DNA from: an uncultured Clostridia bacterium
GTDB lineage: Bacteria > Bacillota > Clostridia > Lachnospirales > Lachnospiraceae
Reading direction: 5' to 3'
Assembly (NCBI GenBank): GCA_947643415.1
Contig: CANRWA010000020.1
Span: 1 to 60,535 of the forward strand
DNA: 60,535 nucleotides
The notes beneath the pieces are model-generated. The model searched no databases. It was given only the letters and a program-made list of their open reading frames with translations, and was not told the origin of the DNA. Both the position numbers and the translations under genes were made by a program. Of the stretch, positions 14,173 to 22,561 are shown piece after piece. How positions within the stretch are numbered: the first letter of the stretch is position 1; each line of letters opens with the position of its first letter.

Positions 14173-15426
14173 TCACGAAATATAAAAACGAACTTCATAA
14201 CAAGCCCCGCCATTCGGAAGATTGAATGCACGGATAATTCCGTTCTGCATTTCTATAATTGCTTTTGAAAGGGAAAGACCTATCCCGATTCCAGTATTTT
14301 TTGTGTTTTCACCACGATAGAACCGCTCAAACAGATGGGGTAAATCCTCTCTTGCAAATCCCTCCCCCTCGTCCCATATCCGTATCTGCACATAAAGCGG
14401 ATTTTTTTCATAGGAACAATGGACAGCAGTGCCTGTTCCTGTTGCTTCCATACAGTTTTTCATCAAATTCATGACCGCTTCCATCGTCCAGTTTAAATCC
14501 ACATTGATATTCATCTCATCCATTTCTGGAATATCAATCAGAACGCCCTTCTGCATGAACAATTCATATAAATTGTCCGATGCCAGAGAAAGGATTGTAA
14601 AAACATCTGTCGGTTTCCTGTCAAATGCAAGCGTTCCCGCATCAATGCGGGACAATAGCAATAACGCCTCTTCTAAATGCATGAGCCTGTTTATCTGCCG
14701 TTCTATATCCTTGATATTGGCGTGCATTTTACACGCCATAGAGGTATGCCCTTGTGGCGTTTCTGCGGTACGAATATCGCCCAAATGTTCTTTCGCCATC
14801 TGGACAGTTAAGGAAATAGACGTAATCGGCGTTTTAAGCTGATGGGCAATATTAGAAAGATTTTCTGCAAAATTGTTTCGTGCTGTTAAGGCTTCTTCCT
14901 TTGTCTGGTAAAGTTCCGTTACCGTTTTATATATTTCATCTTGCAGTTTTGAAAACTCATCATCCGAAGATTCCAAAACCAATCCCTGAACGCCTGTATT
15001 TATTTTTTCCAAATATTCCGTCAATGCTTGGATACGGGTCTCCGATTTCCTATACCAATACCAGAAAGAGAAAAGGAACAGTATGCCGCCTGCCAAAAAA
15101 CCGAAAACGGCAATCCAAAGGACTGTCGTGCCCGTAATCCCTAAATTCGCTGGATAATAACCAAAGTTTGATATTACATGATTATCAAACTTGTTTGATA
15201 ATATATTTTCGCCTGTCATATGAAAATCCTGTGTTTTCAATAATTCCAAAACAGCCTGTCGGGAATCTGGATTATTTTCAATCATGCTGTCACAAAATCC
15301 TCCCAATATATGAAAACACACATGGCGATAGTAAAGAGTAAGAAGGTATGTAGTCATTGCCGCTACAATCAGACTGACTGACAACACGAACAGAACCGTT
15401 ATTTTTATATTTGATTTTTTGCTCAT
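14173..15426 (-). CDS. Sensor histidine kinase (module 1) with a repeat insertion in its DHp loop
   Basis: 417 residues. Membrane segments near 10-31 and 98-120 bracket an external sensor of about 65 residues; the H-box is NIAHQLKTPITSISLTVQM; the N-box is MNLMKNCMEAT; the G boxes are WDEGEGFA and GIGIGLSLSKA. Between DHp helix 1 and helix 2 (IKDIERQINRLMHLEEALLL) lies RTAETPQGHTSMACKMHAN, encoded by a copy of the palindromic repeat found twice in the neighbouring intergenic region. The insert keeps the frame and falls in the tolerant inter-helix loop. The kinase gene overlaps its response regulator gene by 4 nt. It should phosphorylate that regulator in response to an external signal, likely a peptide. 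Confidence 0.9.
   Translation of the reverse strand: MSKKSNIKITVLFVLSVSLIVAAMTTYLLTLYYRHVCFHILGGFCDSMIENNPDSRQAVLELLKTQDFHMTGENILSNKFDNHVISNFGYYPANLGITGTTVLWIAVFGFLAGGILFLFSFWYWYRKSETRIQALTEYLEKINTGVQGLVLESSDDEFSKLQDEIYKTVTELYQTKEEALTARNNFAENLSNIAHQLKTPITSISLTVQMAKEHLGDIRTAETPQGHTSMACKMHANIKDIERQINRLMHLEEALLLLSRIDAGTLAFDRKPTDVFTILSLASDNLYELFMQKGVLIDIPEMDEMNINVDLNWTMEAVMNLMKNCMEATGTGTAVHCSYEKNPLYVQIRIWDEGEGFAREDLPHLFERFYRGENTKNTGIGIGLSLSKAIIEMQNGIIRAFNLPNGGACYEVRFYIS
14713..14765. repeat. Palindromic repeat copy inside the histidine kinase gene
   Basis: The core CGCCATAGAGGTAT(A/G)CCC matches the intergenic copy at 13921-13937, and flanking GGCGTG/CACGCC arms are retained. The second stem differs from the intergenic copies by a compensatory change (ATACC/GGTAT there; ATGCC/GGCGT here), so pairing is largely kept. 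Confidence 0.7.
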
Positions 15427-16094
15427 ACCTCATCCTCCATACGGTAGCCAAAGCTCCGTATTGTTTTTAAACATGGCGGATGATGGAGTTTTTCTCTAAT
15501 CCGTTTCATTGTCACGGTCAACGTATTGTCATTGACATAATTCCCATTATTGTCCCAGATTTGAGTCAGCAGCCGTTCTCTTGTGACGGTTTTCCCCTTA
15601 TTTTCCATTAAAAGCTGCAAAAGCTGGTATTCTGCTTGGCTGACAGTAATTTCTTCTTCGCCACAAAATACAGCCGTTTTGTTTTTGTCAATCGAAATAG
15701 AACCGCAGGAAAGATACTGGCTCTGCACATTTCCTGCCCTGCGCAGCAATGCGTGGATGCGGGAATACAGAACTTCCAGTTCAAAAGGTTTTGTTACATA
15801 ATCATCTGCCCCATATTCAAAACCAGAAACAATATCACAAGTGTCATCTCGGACAGTCAGAAAAATGACTGGGAGTTCTTTCCATCTTGAGCGTATCCAT
15901 CTGCAAAAGCTGTTTCCCTCGCCGTCTGGCATATTCCAGTCAATCAGCGCAATGCTTGGAATATGGTGTTCCAATGCTTTCTTTCCACTTTCCAATGTTC
16001 CAAATATAGAAACGGCATACCCTTTCTGGCTCAAATATTCTTTTACAGCCATCGCAATACATTCATCATCTTCAATATAATAGATTTCTATCAT
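15423..16094 (-). CDS. OmpR-family response regulator (module 1)
   Basis: From the ATG at 16094 (SD AGGAGA) the product is 223 residues: a receiver domain (IEDDE acidic pocket, phospho-Asp in ALIDWNMPDGEG, Thr in FLTVRDD, Lys in YVTKPFELE) and a winged-helix trans_reg_C domain (ENKGKTVTRERLLTQIWDNN). The upstream in-frame extension to 16163 lacks an SD and overlaps the small HTH gene in another frame, so it is rejected. It is cotranscribed with the kinase and is the expected activator of the ABC operon. Confidence 0.92.
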   Translation of the reverse strand: MIEIYYIEDDECIAMAVKEYLSQKGYAVSIFGTLESGKKALEHHIPSIALIDWNMPDGEGNSFCRWIRSRWKELPVIFLTVRDDTCDIVSGFEYGADDYVTKPFELEVLYSRIHALLRRAGNVQSQYLSCGSISIDKNKTAVFCGEEEITVSQAEYQLLQLLMENKGKTVTRERLLTQIWDNNGNYVNDNTLTVTMKRIREKLHHPPCLKTIRSFGYRMEDEV

Positions 16095-16105
16095 TTTCCC
16101 ATCTC

Positions 16106-16279
16106 CTAGTAATTTTTCCGGCGCATATCCGCTGGTTTTTCTGTGTACCGTGGGATAAGCCATACGCGGGTTAGGTGGATAACACCCTCAATACGGTTTG
16201 CCTTGCACAATTTCTGAACTTGCCGTTCGGATATCCCCCATAATTTTGCGGTTTCCTGCACTGTCATGTAATCGAACAT
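16106..16279 (-). CDS. 57-residue excisionase/MerR-like HTH protein
   Basis: ATG at 16279 (SD GGGAGG) to TAG at 16108-16106. The product MFDYMTVQETAKLWGISERQ, then VQKLCKANRIEGVIHLTRVW and LIPRYTEKPADMRRKNY, is a complete small helix-turn-helix protein of the excisionase/HTH_17 family. The gene ends 11 nt before the response regulator start, so the two may be cotranscribed. Such proteins are common cargo of Tn916/Tn4451-like elements; the TnpV remnant next door supports that origin. Confidence 0.8.
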   Translation of the reverse strand: MFDYMTVQETAKLWGISERQVQKLCKANRIEGVIHLTRVWLIPRYTEKPADMRRKNY

Positions 16280-16339
16280 AAGATACCTCCCAAAATCAAC
16301 TAAAAGTATTCTTTATTATAGTCGGTTAAACGAACTAAA

Positions 16340-16645
16340 GCAAGCTCTCGCTGTTCCGTTATGCCCTGAACCTGTTCATGACCTCTATAAGTCGTTCAAA
16401 GCATTCCTATGCCTGTCTGTCAATATCGGCAAGGTAAGTGTTTAACTTGTTGCTTGTGAGAAGATTTATATATGTAACCCTGCGGTACTGCTTCAGATAA
16501 TCCAGATGCCGCTGTCCCCATATACCTATTGGCTGTCCCTCTTCAATGGATACAGTTAAGCATGGAATTAGACAGTCACCTTGTCTTACATATTTGCCGC
16601 CTAACTTCTCAAAAATTGTCTTTGATATTTTATAGTTCCGCCGTA
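16340..16645 (-). pseudogene. TnpV (transposon-encoded protein) remnant
   Basis: The minus-strand frame reads TIFEKLGGKYVRQGDCLIPC, then EEGQPIGIWGQRHLDYLKQY and RRVTYINLLTSNKLNTYLAD-IDRQA, matching TnpV of Tn4451/Tn916-like transposons. A TAG at 16409-16407 interrupts where relatives continue; the next codons (ECFERLIEVMNRF) are still recognisable. The expected start codon is also not visible. TnpV has no established function; it marks this as mobile-element-derived DNA. Confidence 0.75.
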
Positions 16646-16649
16646 TGAT

Positions 16650-17100
16650 TTGAATTTGCCTACAATATGAGCTGAAATTCTATCTGGGGGATGAACTGAC
16701 AGAATGCATACTGAACATCTGCTGGGGAAAACTCTGTTTCTTCATATAAAACAGTGCTGCATTCGGATCAGGGATCGGTATATGCATCAAAAAATTACAA
16801 TGACCTGCGTGGAACATGCGGGATCATACACTCTATGTCACGCGCCGGAACGCCGACAGACAATGCAGCAATGGAATCCATCAACGGATGGATAAAATCA
16901 GAACTGTTTACGGATTTTCATCTACAGGGAGAAAATGTCAAAGAAGAAATGGCGGCGTATATAAAATTTTTCAACGAGGAACGGCCCGCATACTCGCTGG
17001 GGTATCTAACGCCCAAACAGTATAGAGAAGCATATGCAGCTGTAAAATACTTATAGATTGTATGTCAAAAAATACAATTTAAGTGTCCGATTTTTGTTGA
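16650..17100 (+). mobile_element. IS3-family (IS150-like) transposase C-terminal remnant
   Basis: The frame 16754-17056 gives HSDQGSVYASKNYNDL with the second Asp of the DDE triad, then SRAGTPTDNAAMESINGWIK with the last Glu, and AYSLGYLTPKQYRE, the usual end of IS3 OrfB. Residues before this are broken over several frames. About 100 of about 280 residues survive. The IS end is probably near 17060-17100, with the AT-rich AAGTGTCCGATTTTTGTTGA. Confidence 0.8.
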
Positions 17101-17243
17101 GCAGTGCACGGGGATGCCAGGTATGCCCGAAGCCGCCTCAGTGATTTTAAGGGCGGCGGCACGCAGGCGCAGGGGCTGCTTTTTGTACATGTGCGTATAT
17201 ATCCAGAGCCACCATAAGGTGAATTCCAATCAGTAAAGCTGCA

Positions 17244-17275
17244 GGAGGCCACTCTGTATGGAGCGGCCTTCTTTG
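17244..17275 (+). terminator. Hairpin terminator between the IS3 remnant and module 2
   Basis: GGAGGCCACTC (17244-17254) pairs with GAGCGGCCTTC (17261-17271) with one mismatch and one G-U pair, then TTT. Bases 17100-17420 otherwise hold no recognisable gene. Confidence 0.55.
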
Positions 17276-17423
17276 CCGTATACTTAAAATATGTACTTCA
17301 CATGTGGGACGTGGTATAATCAGACAAATGATTTGGCAAATAGATGGATAAAAATGCAGCTTGTACTGAATAGTAGATAAAATGTTGAAAATTGTGGCGT
17401 AATTTGAAGACCAGAAATGGGAG

Positions 17424-18107
17424 GTGGGCAGAATACGAGATACTATTTTAGTTGTAGATGATGAGGAGGATATCGTTTCCACTCTTGCGGACTACTTTAT
17501 GTACAACAACTATGACGTAATGACGGCGACAAATGGGATGGAAGCGATTGAAAAGGCAGGAAAACAGCCGGATCTCATTTTGTTGGATATTAATATGCCC
17601 GATGTGGACGGTCTGGAGGTTTGTGCCCGGATACGGGATTTTGTCAGCTGCCCGATTCTGTTCCTGACTGCCAGAGTGGAGGACAGTGATAAGGTCAAAG
17701 GCTTCGGTATGGGCGGGGATGATTACATTGTAAAGCCCTTTTCATTGGACGAGCTTGGTGCAAGGGTTGCCGCACACATCAGACGGGAACGCCGCAGAGG
17801 GGGGACTCCCAAGGTGCAGCTTGCCGATAAGCTGGCGATTGATTACACAGAAAGACGATTGTTCTATGACGGCGAGGAAATTCCTTTTGCAAAGAAGGAG
17901 TTTGATATTATAGAGCTTCTGTCCGGTCATCCGGGGCAGATTTTTAGCAAAGAGCGGATCTATGAACTTGTCTGGGGTTATGACAGCGAAGGAGAATCTT
18001 CCGTGGTAGCCGAACATATCCGCAGAATTCGTGCGAAACTTGCGGCCGTGGGTATAAAACCGTATGTGGAAACGGTTTGGGGAGTGGGGTACAAATGGGC
18101 AAGATAA
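17424..18107 (+). CDS. OmpR-family response regulator (module 2)
   Basis: 227 residues: a receiver domain with VVDDEED, phospho-Asp in LILLDINMPDVDG, Thr in FLTARVED and Lys in YIVKPFSLDE, then a winged-helix domain (PGQIFSKERIYELVWGYDSE, ending GVGYKWAR). The GTG at 17424 is the only conventional start before the domain, but the GGGAGG SD is almost touching it, so the true start could be a few codons later. The kinase gene begins inside the last codons. It likely controls the ABC genes at 19487-22315. Confidence 0.9.
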   Translation: MGRIRDTILVVDDEEDIVSTLADYFMYNNYDVMTATNGMEAIEKAGKQPDLILLDINMPDVDGLEVCARIRDFVSCPILFLTARVEDSDKVKGFGMGGDDYIVKPFSLDELGARVAAHIRRERRRGGTPKVQLADKLAIDYTERRLFYDGEEIPFAKKEFDIIELLSGHPGQIFSKERIYELVWGYDSEGESSVVAEHIRRIRAKLAAVGIKPYVETVWGVGYKWAR

Positions 18108-19297
18108 AGGAATTTTTCAAAAGAAAGTCGATCAAAACGGCTTTTACTACATCCATGCTCGTCTGTATCATCTCTGCCCTGCTGCTGTCTCTGTCCCTAT
18201 CAAGCATTTGTCAGTGGGGGCAGTCCAGATACTATAAGAAATATCAGGTTCAATTTGGCGTATCCGATCCTGAAATAGTGATTGGATTTGATAAGAAAGA
18301 TGATGAGCAGAAAGGAAGCATATCCTATCAGACGCCGCTGAATTTAATGGACCATTTTACGCCAACAGACTGGACCGTATATAATATTCTTGGCTTTTTG
18401 AGTATCGGCGTATATCCCATTTGCTTCATTTTCTGTATTGTCGCCACCAGTATTTTATTCTACAAACGACATATGCAGAAACCTCTAGCCATACTGGATC
18501 ATGCCGCCAGCCAGATTGCCGATAACAACTTAGATTTCAAAATTGCTTACGATAAAGAGGATGAGCTGGGAAAGCTGTGCGTTTCCTTTGAGAAGATGCG
18601 GCAGGCATTACAGGAAAGCAATGAGGAAATGTGGCGGCAGATGGAGGAACGCAAACGACTGAATGCAGCGTTCTCTCATGATTTGCGGACACCGCTGACG
18701 GTTCTGAAGGGACAAAGTGAACTTTTGAGGCAATATGCGCCCAAAATGACCGCTGAAAAAGTGAGTGATGCCTCAGAGATGATGCATCGGCATATCGTAA
18801 GGCTGGAAGAGTATGCGCAGACGATGGGAGAACTGCAGCGGCTGGAGGATATTGAAATTGTCCGGCAGCCTGTAACTATGGATGCGCTTTGCAGGCAATT
18901 AGAGGAAACGGGAGAGGCTGTATGGGATGAGAAAAGATTTTCCTATGAAGTTATAGGTAATAGGAATTCTGATTTGGATATAGACATGGCTATTGTAATG
19001 CGGGTATATGAAAATCTCCTTGCCAATGCAGTACGGTTTGCAAAGGAAAAGATTAAGGTATCGGCAGAGTCACAGGATGGGTATTTGTACCTGACTGTTT
19101 CCGATGATGGAACCGGGTTTGCGGAAAAAGATTTGGAGAATGCCACAAAGCCGTTTTATAAAACGGTGCGGGAAACAGATAACGAGCATTTCGGTATGGG
19201 GCTGAATATTTGCAAGATCCTTTGTGAGAAACATGGAGGATATATCCGGCTGAGCAACCGGAACGGGGCGGTTGTTACTGTGGCGTTCAGGCAGTGA
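18095..19297 (+). CDS. Sensor histidine kinase (module 2)
   Basis: Starting at the ATG at 18095, 13 nt inside the regulator gene, the kinase has 401 residues. Two membrane segments (about 18-38 and 105-130) flank an external loop of about 65 residues; a HAMP-like linker follows; the H-box is AFSHDLRTPLTVLKGQSELL, the N-box ENLLANAVRFA, and the G boxes DDGTGFA and FGMGLNICK. The coupling to the regulator and the ABC operon 190 bp downstream fit a drug- or peptide-sensing module. The signal is unknown. Confidence 0.9.
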   Translation: MGKIKEFFKRKSIKTAFTTSMLVCIISALLLSLSLSSICQWGQSRYYKKYQVQFGVSDPEIVIGFDKKDDEQKGSISYQTPLNLMDHFTPTDWTVYNILGFLSIGVYPICFIFCIVATSILFYKRHMQKPLAILDHAASQIADNNLDFKIAYDKEDELGKLCVSFEKMRQALQESNEEMWRQMEERKRLNAAFSHDLRTPLTVLKGQSELLRQYAPKMTAEKVSDASEMMHRHIVRLEEYAQTMGELQRLEDIEIVRQPVTMDALCRQLEETGEAVWDEKRFSYEVIGNRNSDLDIDMAIVMRVYENLLANAVRFAKEKIKVSAESQDGYLYLTVSDDGTGFAEKDLENATKPFYKTVRETDNEHFGMGLNICKILCEKHGGYIRLSNRNGAVVTVAFRQ

Positions 19298-19331
19298 TAG
19301 GATATGTTTAAATAATTTATCAGTATTTTAG

Positions 19332-19365
19332 CAGGCAGTCATCCGCTATTGGGGCTGCCTGTTTT
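19332..19365 (+). terminator. Terminator after the module 2 kinase
   Basis: CAGGCAG (19332-19338) and CTGCCTG (19355-19361) pair and are followed by TTTT, separating the two-component genes from the ABC operon. Confidence 0.65.
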
Positions 19366-19450
19366 GCATATAATACGGCAATTTATTCCACAAAATATTT
19401 TTGGCGAGTAGACAAAAAGTTGAAAATTTCCTTTTACCCTATACCTGTCA

Positions 19451-19465
19451 GATGGGAAACCCATC
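19451..19465 (+). promoter_or_regulatory. GATGGG-aaa-CCCATC palindrome in the module 2 ABC leader
   Basis: A perfect 6-bp inverted repeat lies about 10 nt before the SD (AAAGGAG) of the ATPase gene. It may be an operator or a small RNA hairpin affecting ribosome access. Confidence 0.45.
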
Positions 19466-19486
19466 GGAAGAAAGGAGCTTTTTCAG

Positions 19487-20389
19487 ATGAATAATTCTAT
19501 AGAAATCAAAGGGCTGAATAAATTTTATGGAAAGAAGCAGGCGCTTTTTGATGTGAATCTTTCTATCCAACAGGGCATGTTCGGTCTGCTGGGACGCAAC
19601 GGGGCGGGCAAGACCACCCTGATGAAGACACTGGCAACACTGCTGCAAAAGAAAAATGGAGTAATTACCGTGTGCGGCGTTCCCATAGAAAACGCCAAAG
19701 AGATCCGCAGGATTATCGGGTATCTGCCACAGGAGTTTTCCATGTACCCATCCATGAAGGTGGGGGAAGCCATGAAATACCTGGCAATCCTGTCAGGACT
19801 CAGTGGCTCTCAACGAAAAGAACGGATTGACGCACTCCTTAAAAAAGTGAATCTGACAGAGCACCGGGATAAAAAGGTGAAGGCGCTTTCCGGAGGCATG
19901 AAGCGGCGTCTTGGGATTGCCCAGGCGCTGCTCAACAACCCCAAGGTACTGATTGTTGACGAACCTACCGCCGGGCTGGATCCGGAGGAGCGTGTCCGAT
20001 TTAGAAACCTGCTGTCTGAGATTGCAGAGGATAAAATTGTGATTTTGTCCACCCACATTGTAGGGGATATTGAGGCCACCTGCGAGGATATCGCCATCAT
20101 CAATGAGGGCCGGGTCATCTACAATGGCACGGTGGATGCGCTTTTGCAGGAAGCAGAAGGCAGAGTGTTTACCATGACCGCTTCTAAGCGGGAGCTTCCA
20201 GAGCTTAAAAGGCAGCTTTCCATCACCAGTATGCACACCCAGGGAAACAAGGTTCATATCCGCTTTATTGCAGACAACTTGATGCAGGGCGCCAAGACGT
20301 GCGAGCCGAATATTGAGGACGCGTATATGCTGTATCTGCATACCAGCGGCGTTCGTGAGATTTTGGGTGAAATTGGGGGTGAGTGGTAA
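19487..20389 (+). CDS. ABC transporter ATP-binding protein (module 2)
   Basis: 300 residues: Walker A GRNGAGKTTLMKTL, signature LSGGMKRRLGIAQALL, Walker B VLIVDEPTAGLDPEE and switch STHIVGDIE, followed by a C-terminal extension of about 90 residues as in the ABC-2 exporter ATPases (BcrA/NatA-like). It energises the two membrane proteins that follow, with the first overlapping its stop by one base (TAATG). Export or immunity against an antimicrobial is inferred from the linked two-component system. Confidence 0.92.
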   Translation: MNNSIEIKGLNKFYGKKQALFDVNLSIQQGMFGLLGRNGAGKTTLMKTLATLLQKKNGVITVCGVPIENAKEIRRIIGYLPQEFSMYPSMKVGEAMKYLAILSGLSGSQRKERIDALLKKVNLTEHRDKKVKALSGGMKRRLGIAQALLNNPKVLIVDEPTAGLDPEERVRFRNLLSEIAEDKIVILSTHIVGDIEATCEDIAIINEGRVIYNGTVDALLQEAEGRVFTMTASKRELPELKRQLSITSMHTQGNKVHIRFIADNLMQGAKTCEPNIEDAYMLYLHTSGVREILGEIGGEW

Positions 20390-21735
20390 TGCTGTTGTTG
20401 CAGGAAATCAAAAAGATTGTAAAATCCATTCCCTACATGATTTTTGTTGCAGCTGTTGTGATTGGTCTGTTCTCTCAGGGGGTATTCCGCTTTCAAGACG
20501 ATCTCCTTGAGGAGCCACAGCCGGGCGGCAGCTACGGATATAAACATGAGGAAATAGCGGAACAGATTATGCCGGCCGCACTGAGAGATTTGTTGACGGA
20601 GTTTAGCAATAATAACTATACCACCTATCCCATCGGATTTATCAAGCATGTAAAGCTTAGCGAAAGCAAGCAGGAAAAAATGGCCGAAATCCTTTCTGGG
20701 ATTACAGGGAACGATAAGGATAGAATCTTACAGGAAGCAGCCGGGATTACACCCGGTGCTTCCGGCAATTATACCTTCCAGATCGGCGGGGATGGGATGC
20801 AGCAGGACGGGAATGGTGGCTTTACCATCGGATCAGATGAGAAACAGCAGAACAGCCCGGAAAAAATGGCATTCGCAGTCCGTGATGACATGGATTATGC
20901 CCGATTCAAGGAACTGATGGGACAGGCGGATGATCTTCTGGGCGGAGGTTCCAATTACGCGGTGGATTCTCTGATTGGGTACGGAACGGTTCCGCTGACC
21001 TATGAAGAGGCAAAAGAACGGTATGACCTTGCGATCAGTTCTGATAAAGTGACCGGCGGTTATGCCCGCCTGTTCTCGGACTATGCAGGTGTTATGGTGC
21101 TGTCAATCCTGCCGGTATTTCTGGCGGTCATTCTGAGCATGAAGGACCGGCGGGTCAAAATGGAGGCGCTGATTTATACCAAGAAAACCTCCGCTGCCAA
21201 ACTGACCTTTATCCGGTATCTGGCGCTTGTGATAGCAGCCATGCTCCCGGTCATACTCATCTCCTATATATCAAACATGATGGTCTGGAGCAGTTATCCC
21301 GGGATACAGCTGGATTACCTGGCTCCCCTCAAGTATGATTTCGGCTGGCTGCTGCCAAGCGTGATGATTTCCACAGCTATCGGAATGTTCTTGACGGAGC
21401 TGACCGGCACGCCCATTGCCGTTGCGGTACAGGGACTTTGGTGGATGTTCGATGTGAATCTGGGAATCAAAAGTGTTTCTTCGGGATATGCCCTGCTTCG
21501 TCTGGCGCCCCGCCACAACGCAGGCGCAGATTCCCTGTTCCGTACCCAGGATTATCTGGATCATTTCGGGGACCTTGTGCAGAACAGGCTGCTGATGGCG
21601 GGAGTCGCCCTGGCGCTCATCCTGCTCACAATTTTAATCTATGAATCAAAAAGAAAGGGGAAATTCGGTGGAAATGCAATTTTCAAAAAAGCGGTTTCCA
21701 GTATTAGAGATCGCAAAAATAAATCTCAGGCATAA
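20389..21735 (+). CDS. ABC-2-type permease with a large external domain (module 2)
   Basis: 448 residues from the ATG at 20389. One membrane segment lies near residues 14-31; then an external, Gly/Gln-rich region reaches about residue 230; then five or six segments follow (VMVLSILPVFLAVILSM, LALVIAAMLPVILISYI and others). A soluble domain between TM1 and TM2 is common in exporters of this class. It overlaps the second permease gene by about 68 nt, implying tight coupling. Substrate unknown. Confidence 0.85.
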   Translation: MLLLQEIKKIVKSIPYMIFVAAVVIGLFSQGVFRFQDDLLEEPQPGGSYGYKHEEIAEQIMPAALRDLLTEFSNNNYTTYPIGFIKHVKLSESKQEKMAEILSGITGNDKDRILQEAAGITPGASGNYTFQIGGDGMQQDGNGGFTIGSDEKQQNSPEKMAFAVRDDMDYARFKELMGQADDLLGGGSNYAVDSLIGYGTVPLTYEEAKERYDLAISSDKVTGGYARLFSDYAGVMVLSILPVFLAVILSMKDRRVKMEALIYTKKTSAAKLTFIRYLALVIAAMLPVILISYISNMMVWSSYPGIQLDYLAPLKYDFGWLLPSVMISTAIGMFLTELTGTPIAVAVQGLWWMFDVNLGIKSVSSGYALLRLAPRHNAGADSLFRTQDYLDHFGDLVQNRLLMAGVALALILLTILIYESKRKGKFGGNAIFKKAVSSIRDRKNKSQA

Positions 21736-22315
21736 TGCGCTTTTGTCCATTGCGGTGGCTGTTCTTTTATGCCTTGTCACTCCGCTGCTTATCGGTACAG
21801 CCAATCTGGATCGTAATTCCGCAGCCATGCCGCTGGAAATGTTTGTTTCCCTGGTTGGCGTCGTGCTGCTGACGCCGATATTCCAGCCGGAGCAGAACGA
21901 GGAAATTGACGACCTGGTATCTTCCAAGTATTGCAGCACAGCAAAGGTCCACCTGATACGAACGGTGTATTCTGCGGGGATTGCCGCCCTGCTGATCTGC
22001 GTATTTACCGTATCTATGAAACTGCAAAGCTGCGATGTCACTCCGGTGCTGGCGCTTGGAGCGATAGCAGACGCCCTGTTCTTAGGTTCCATGGGTATGC
22101 TGACCTCGGCGCTGACAGGAAACACAGTCATCGGATACATGCCGCCGCTGCTGTACTATGCGCTCAACATCGGTATGGGACCAAAGCTGGGAAGCTTATA
22201 TCTGTTCTCTATGGTCACAGGCAGCTATACAGCAAAGCTGTGGCTGTTCCTTGCAGGACTACTGATGATGGCAGCAGCTTTATTCTATCAAAGGCTCCGC
22301 AAGCGGATGGCGTAA
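21668..22315 (+). CDS. Second ABC-2-type permease subunit (module 2)
   Basis: From the GTG at 21668 (SD AAAGGGG 8 nt upstream) the product has 215 residues and six hydrophobic segments. The frame is open from an ATG at 21641, but that start lacks an SD; an ATG at 21674 is a further possibility. All choices overlap the end of the first permease gene. It probably forms a heterodimeric channel with that protein. Motif content is low; assignment rests on topology and context. Confidence 0.8.
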   Translation: MEMQFSKKRFPVLEIAKINLRHNALLSIAVAVLLCLVTPLLIGTANLDRNSAAMPLEMFVSLVGVVLLTPIFQPEQNEEIDDLVSSKYCSTAKVHLIRTVYSAGIAALLICVFTVSMKLQSCDVTPVLALGAIADALFLGSMGMLTSALTGNTVIGYMPPLLYYALNIGMGPKLGSLYLFSMVTGSYTAKLWLFLAGLLMMAAALFYQRLRKRMA

Positions 22316-22371
22316 ATTATTCGCAGTGAGAATTAAATTACCACTGTCCGTTCAGAAAGCATGAATAATCA

Positions 22372-22414
22372 AAAGCCCTGATACTCCACAATTTGATGTG
22401 GATATCAGGGCTTT
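22372..22414. terminator. Strong bidirectional terminator between modules 2 and 3
   Basis: AAAGCCCTGATA (22372-22383) and TATCAGGGCTTT (22403-22414) form a 12-bp stem, with an inner TCCACA/TGTGGA stem. It sits between the convergent module 2 permease and module 3 kinase genes. Confidence 0.85.
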
Positions 22415-22561
22415 ACATATTTTCCATTCCGTAATTTTTCCAACTAATACAAACCTGGTATTCAAACTCATAGTGGCAGGCAGAAAGCGTTACGAGTCGA
22501 TTTGTGGCTGCTGGAGTAATTTCATTTCCAAAACCAGAGCGTTCTTTTGTTTCCTTTTTCC

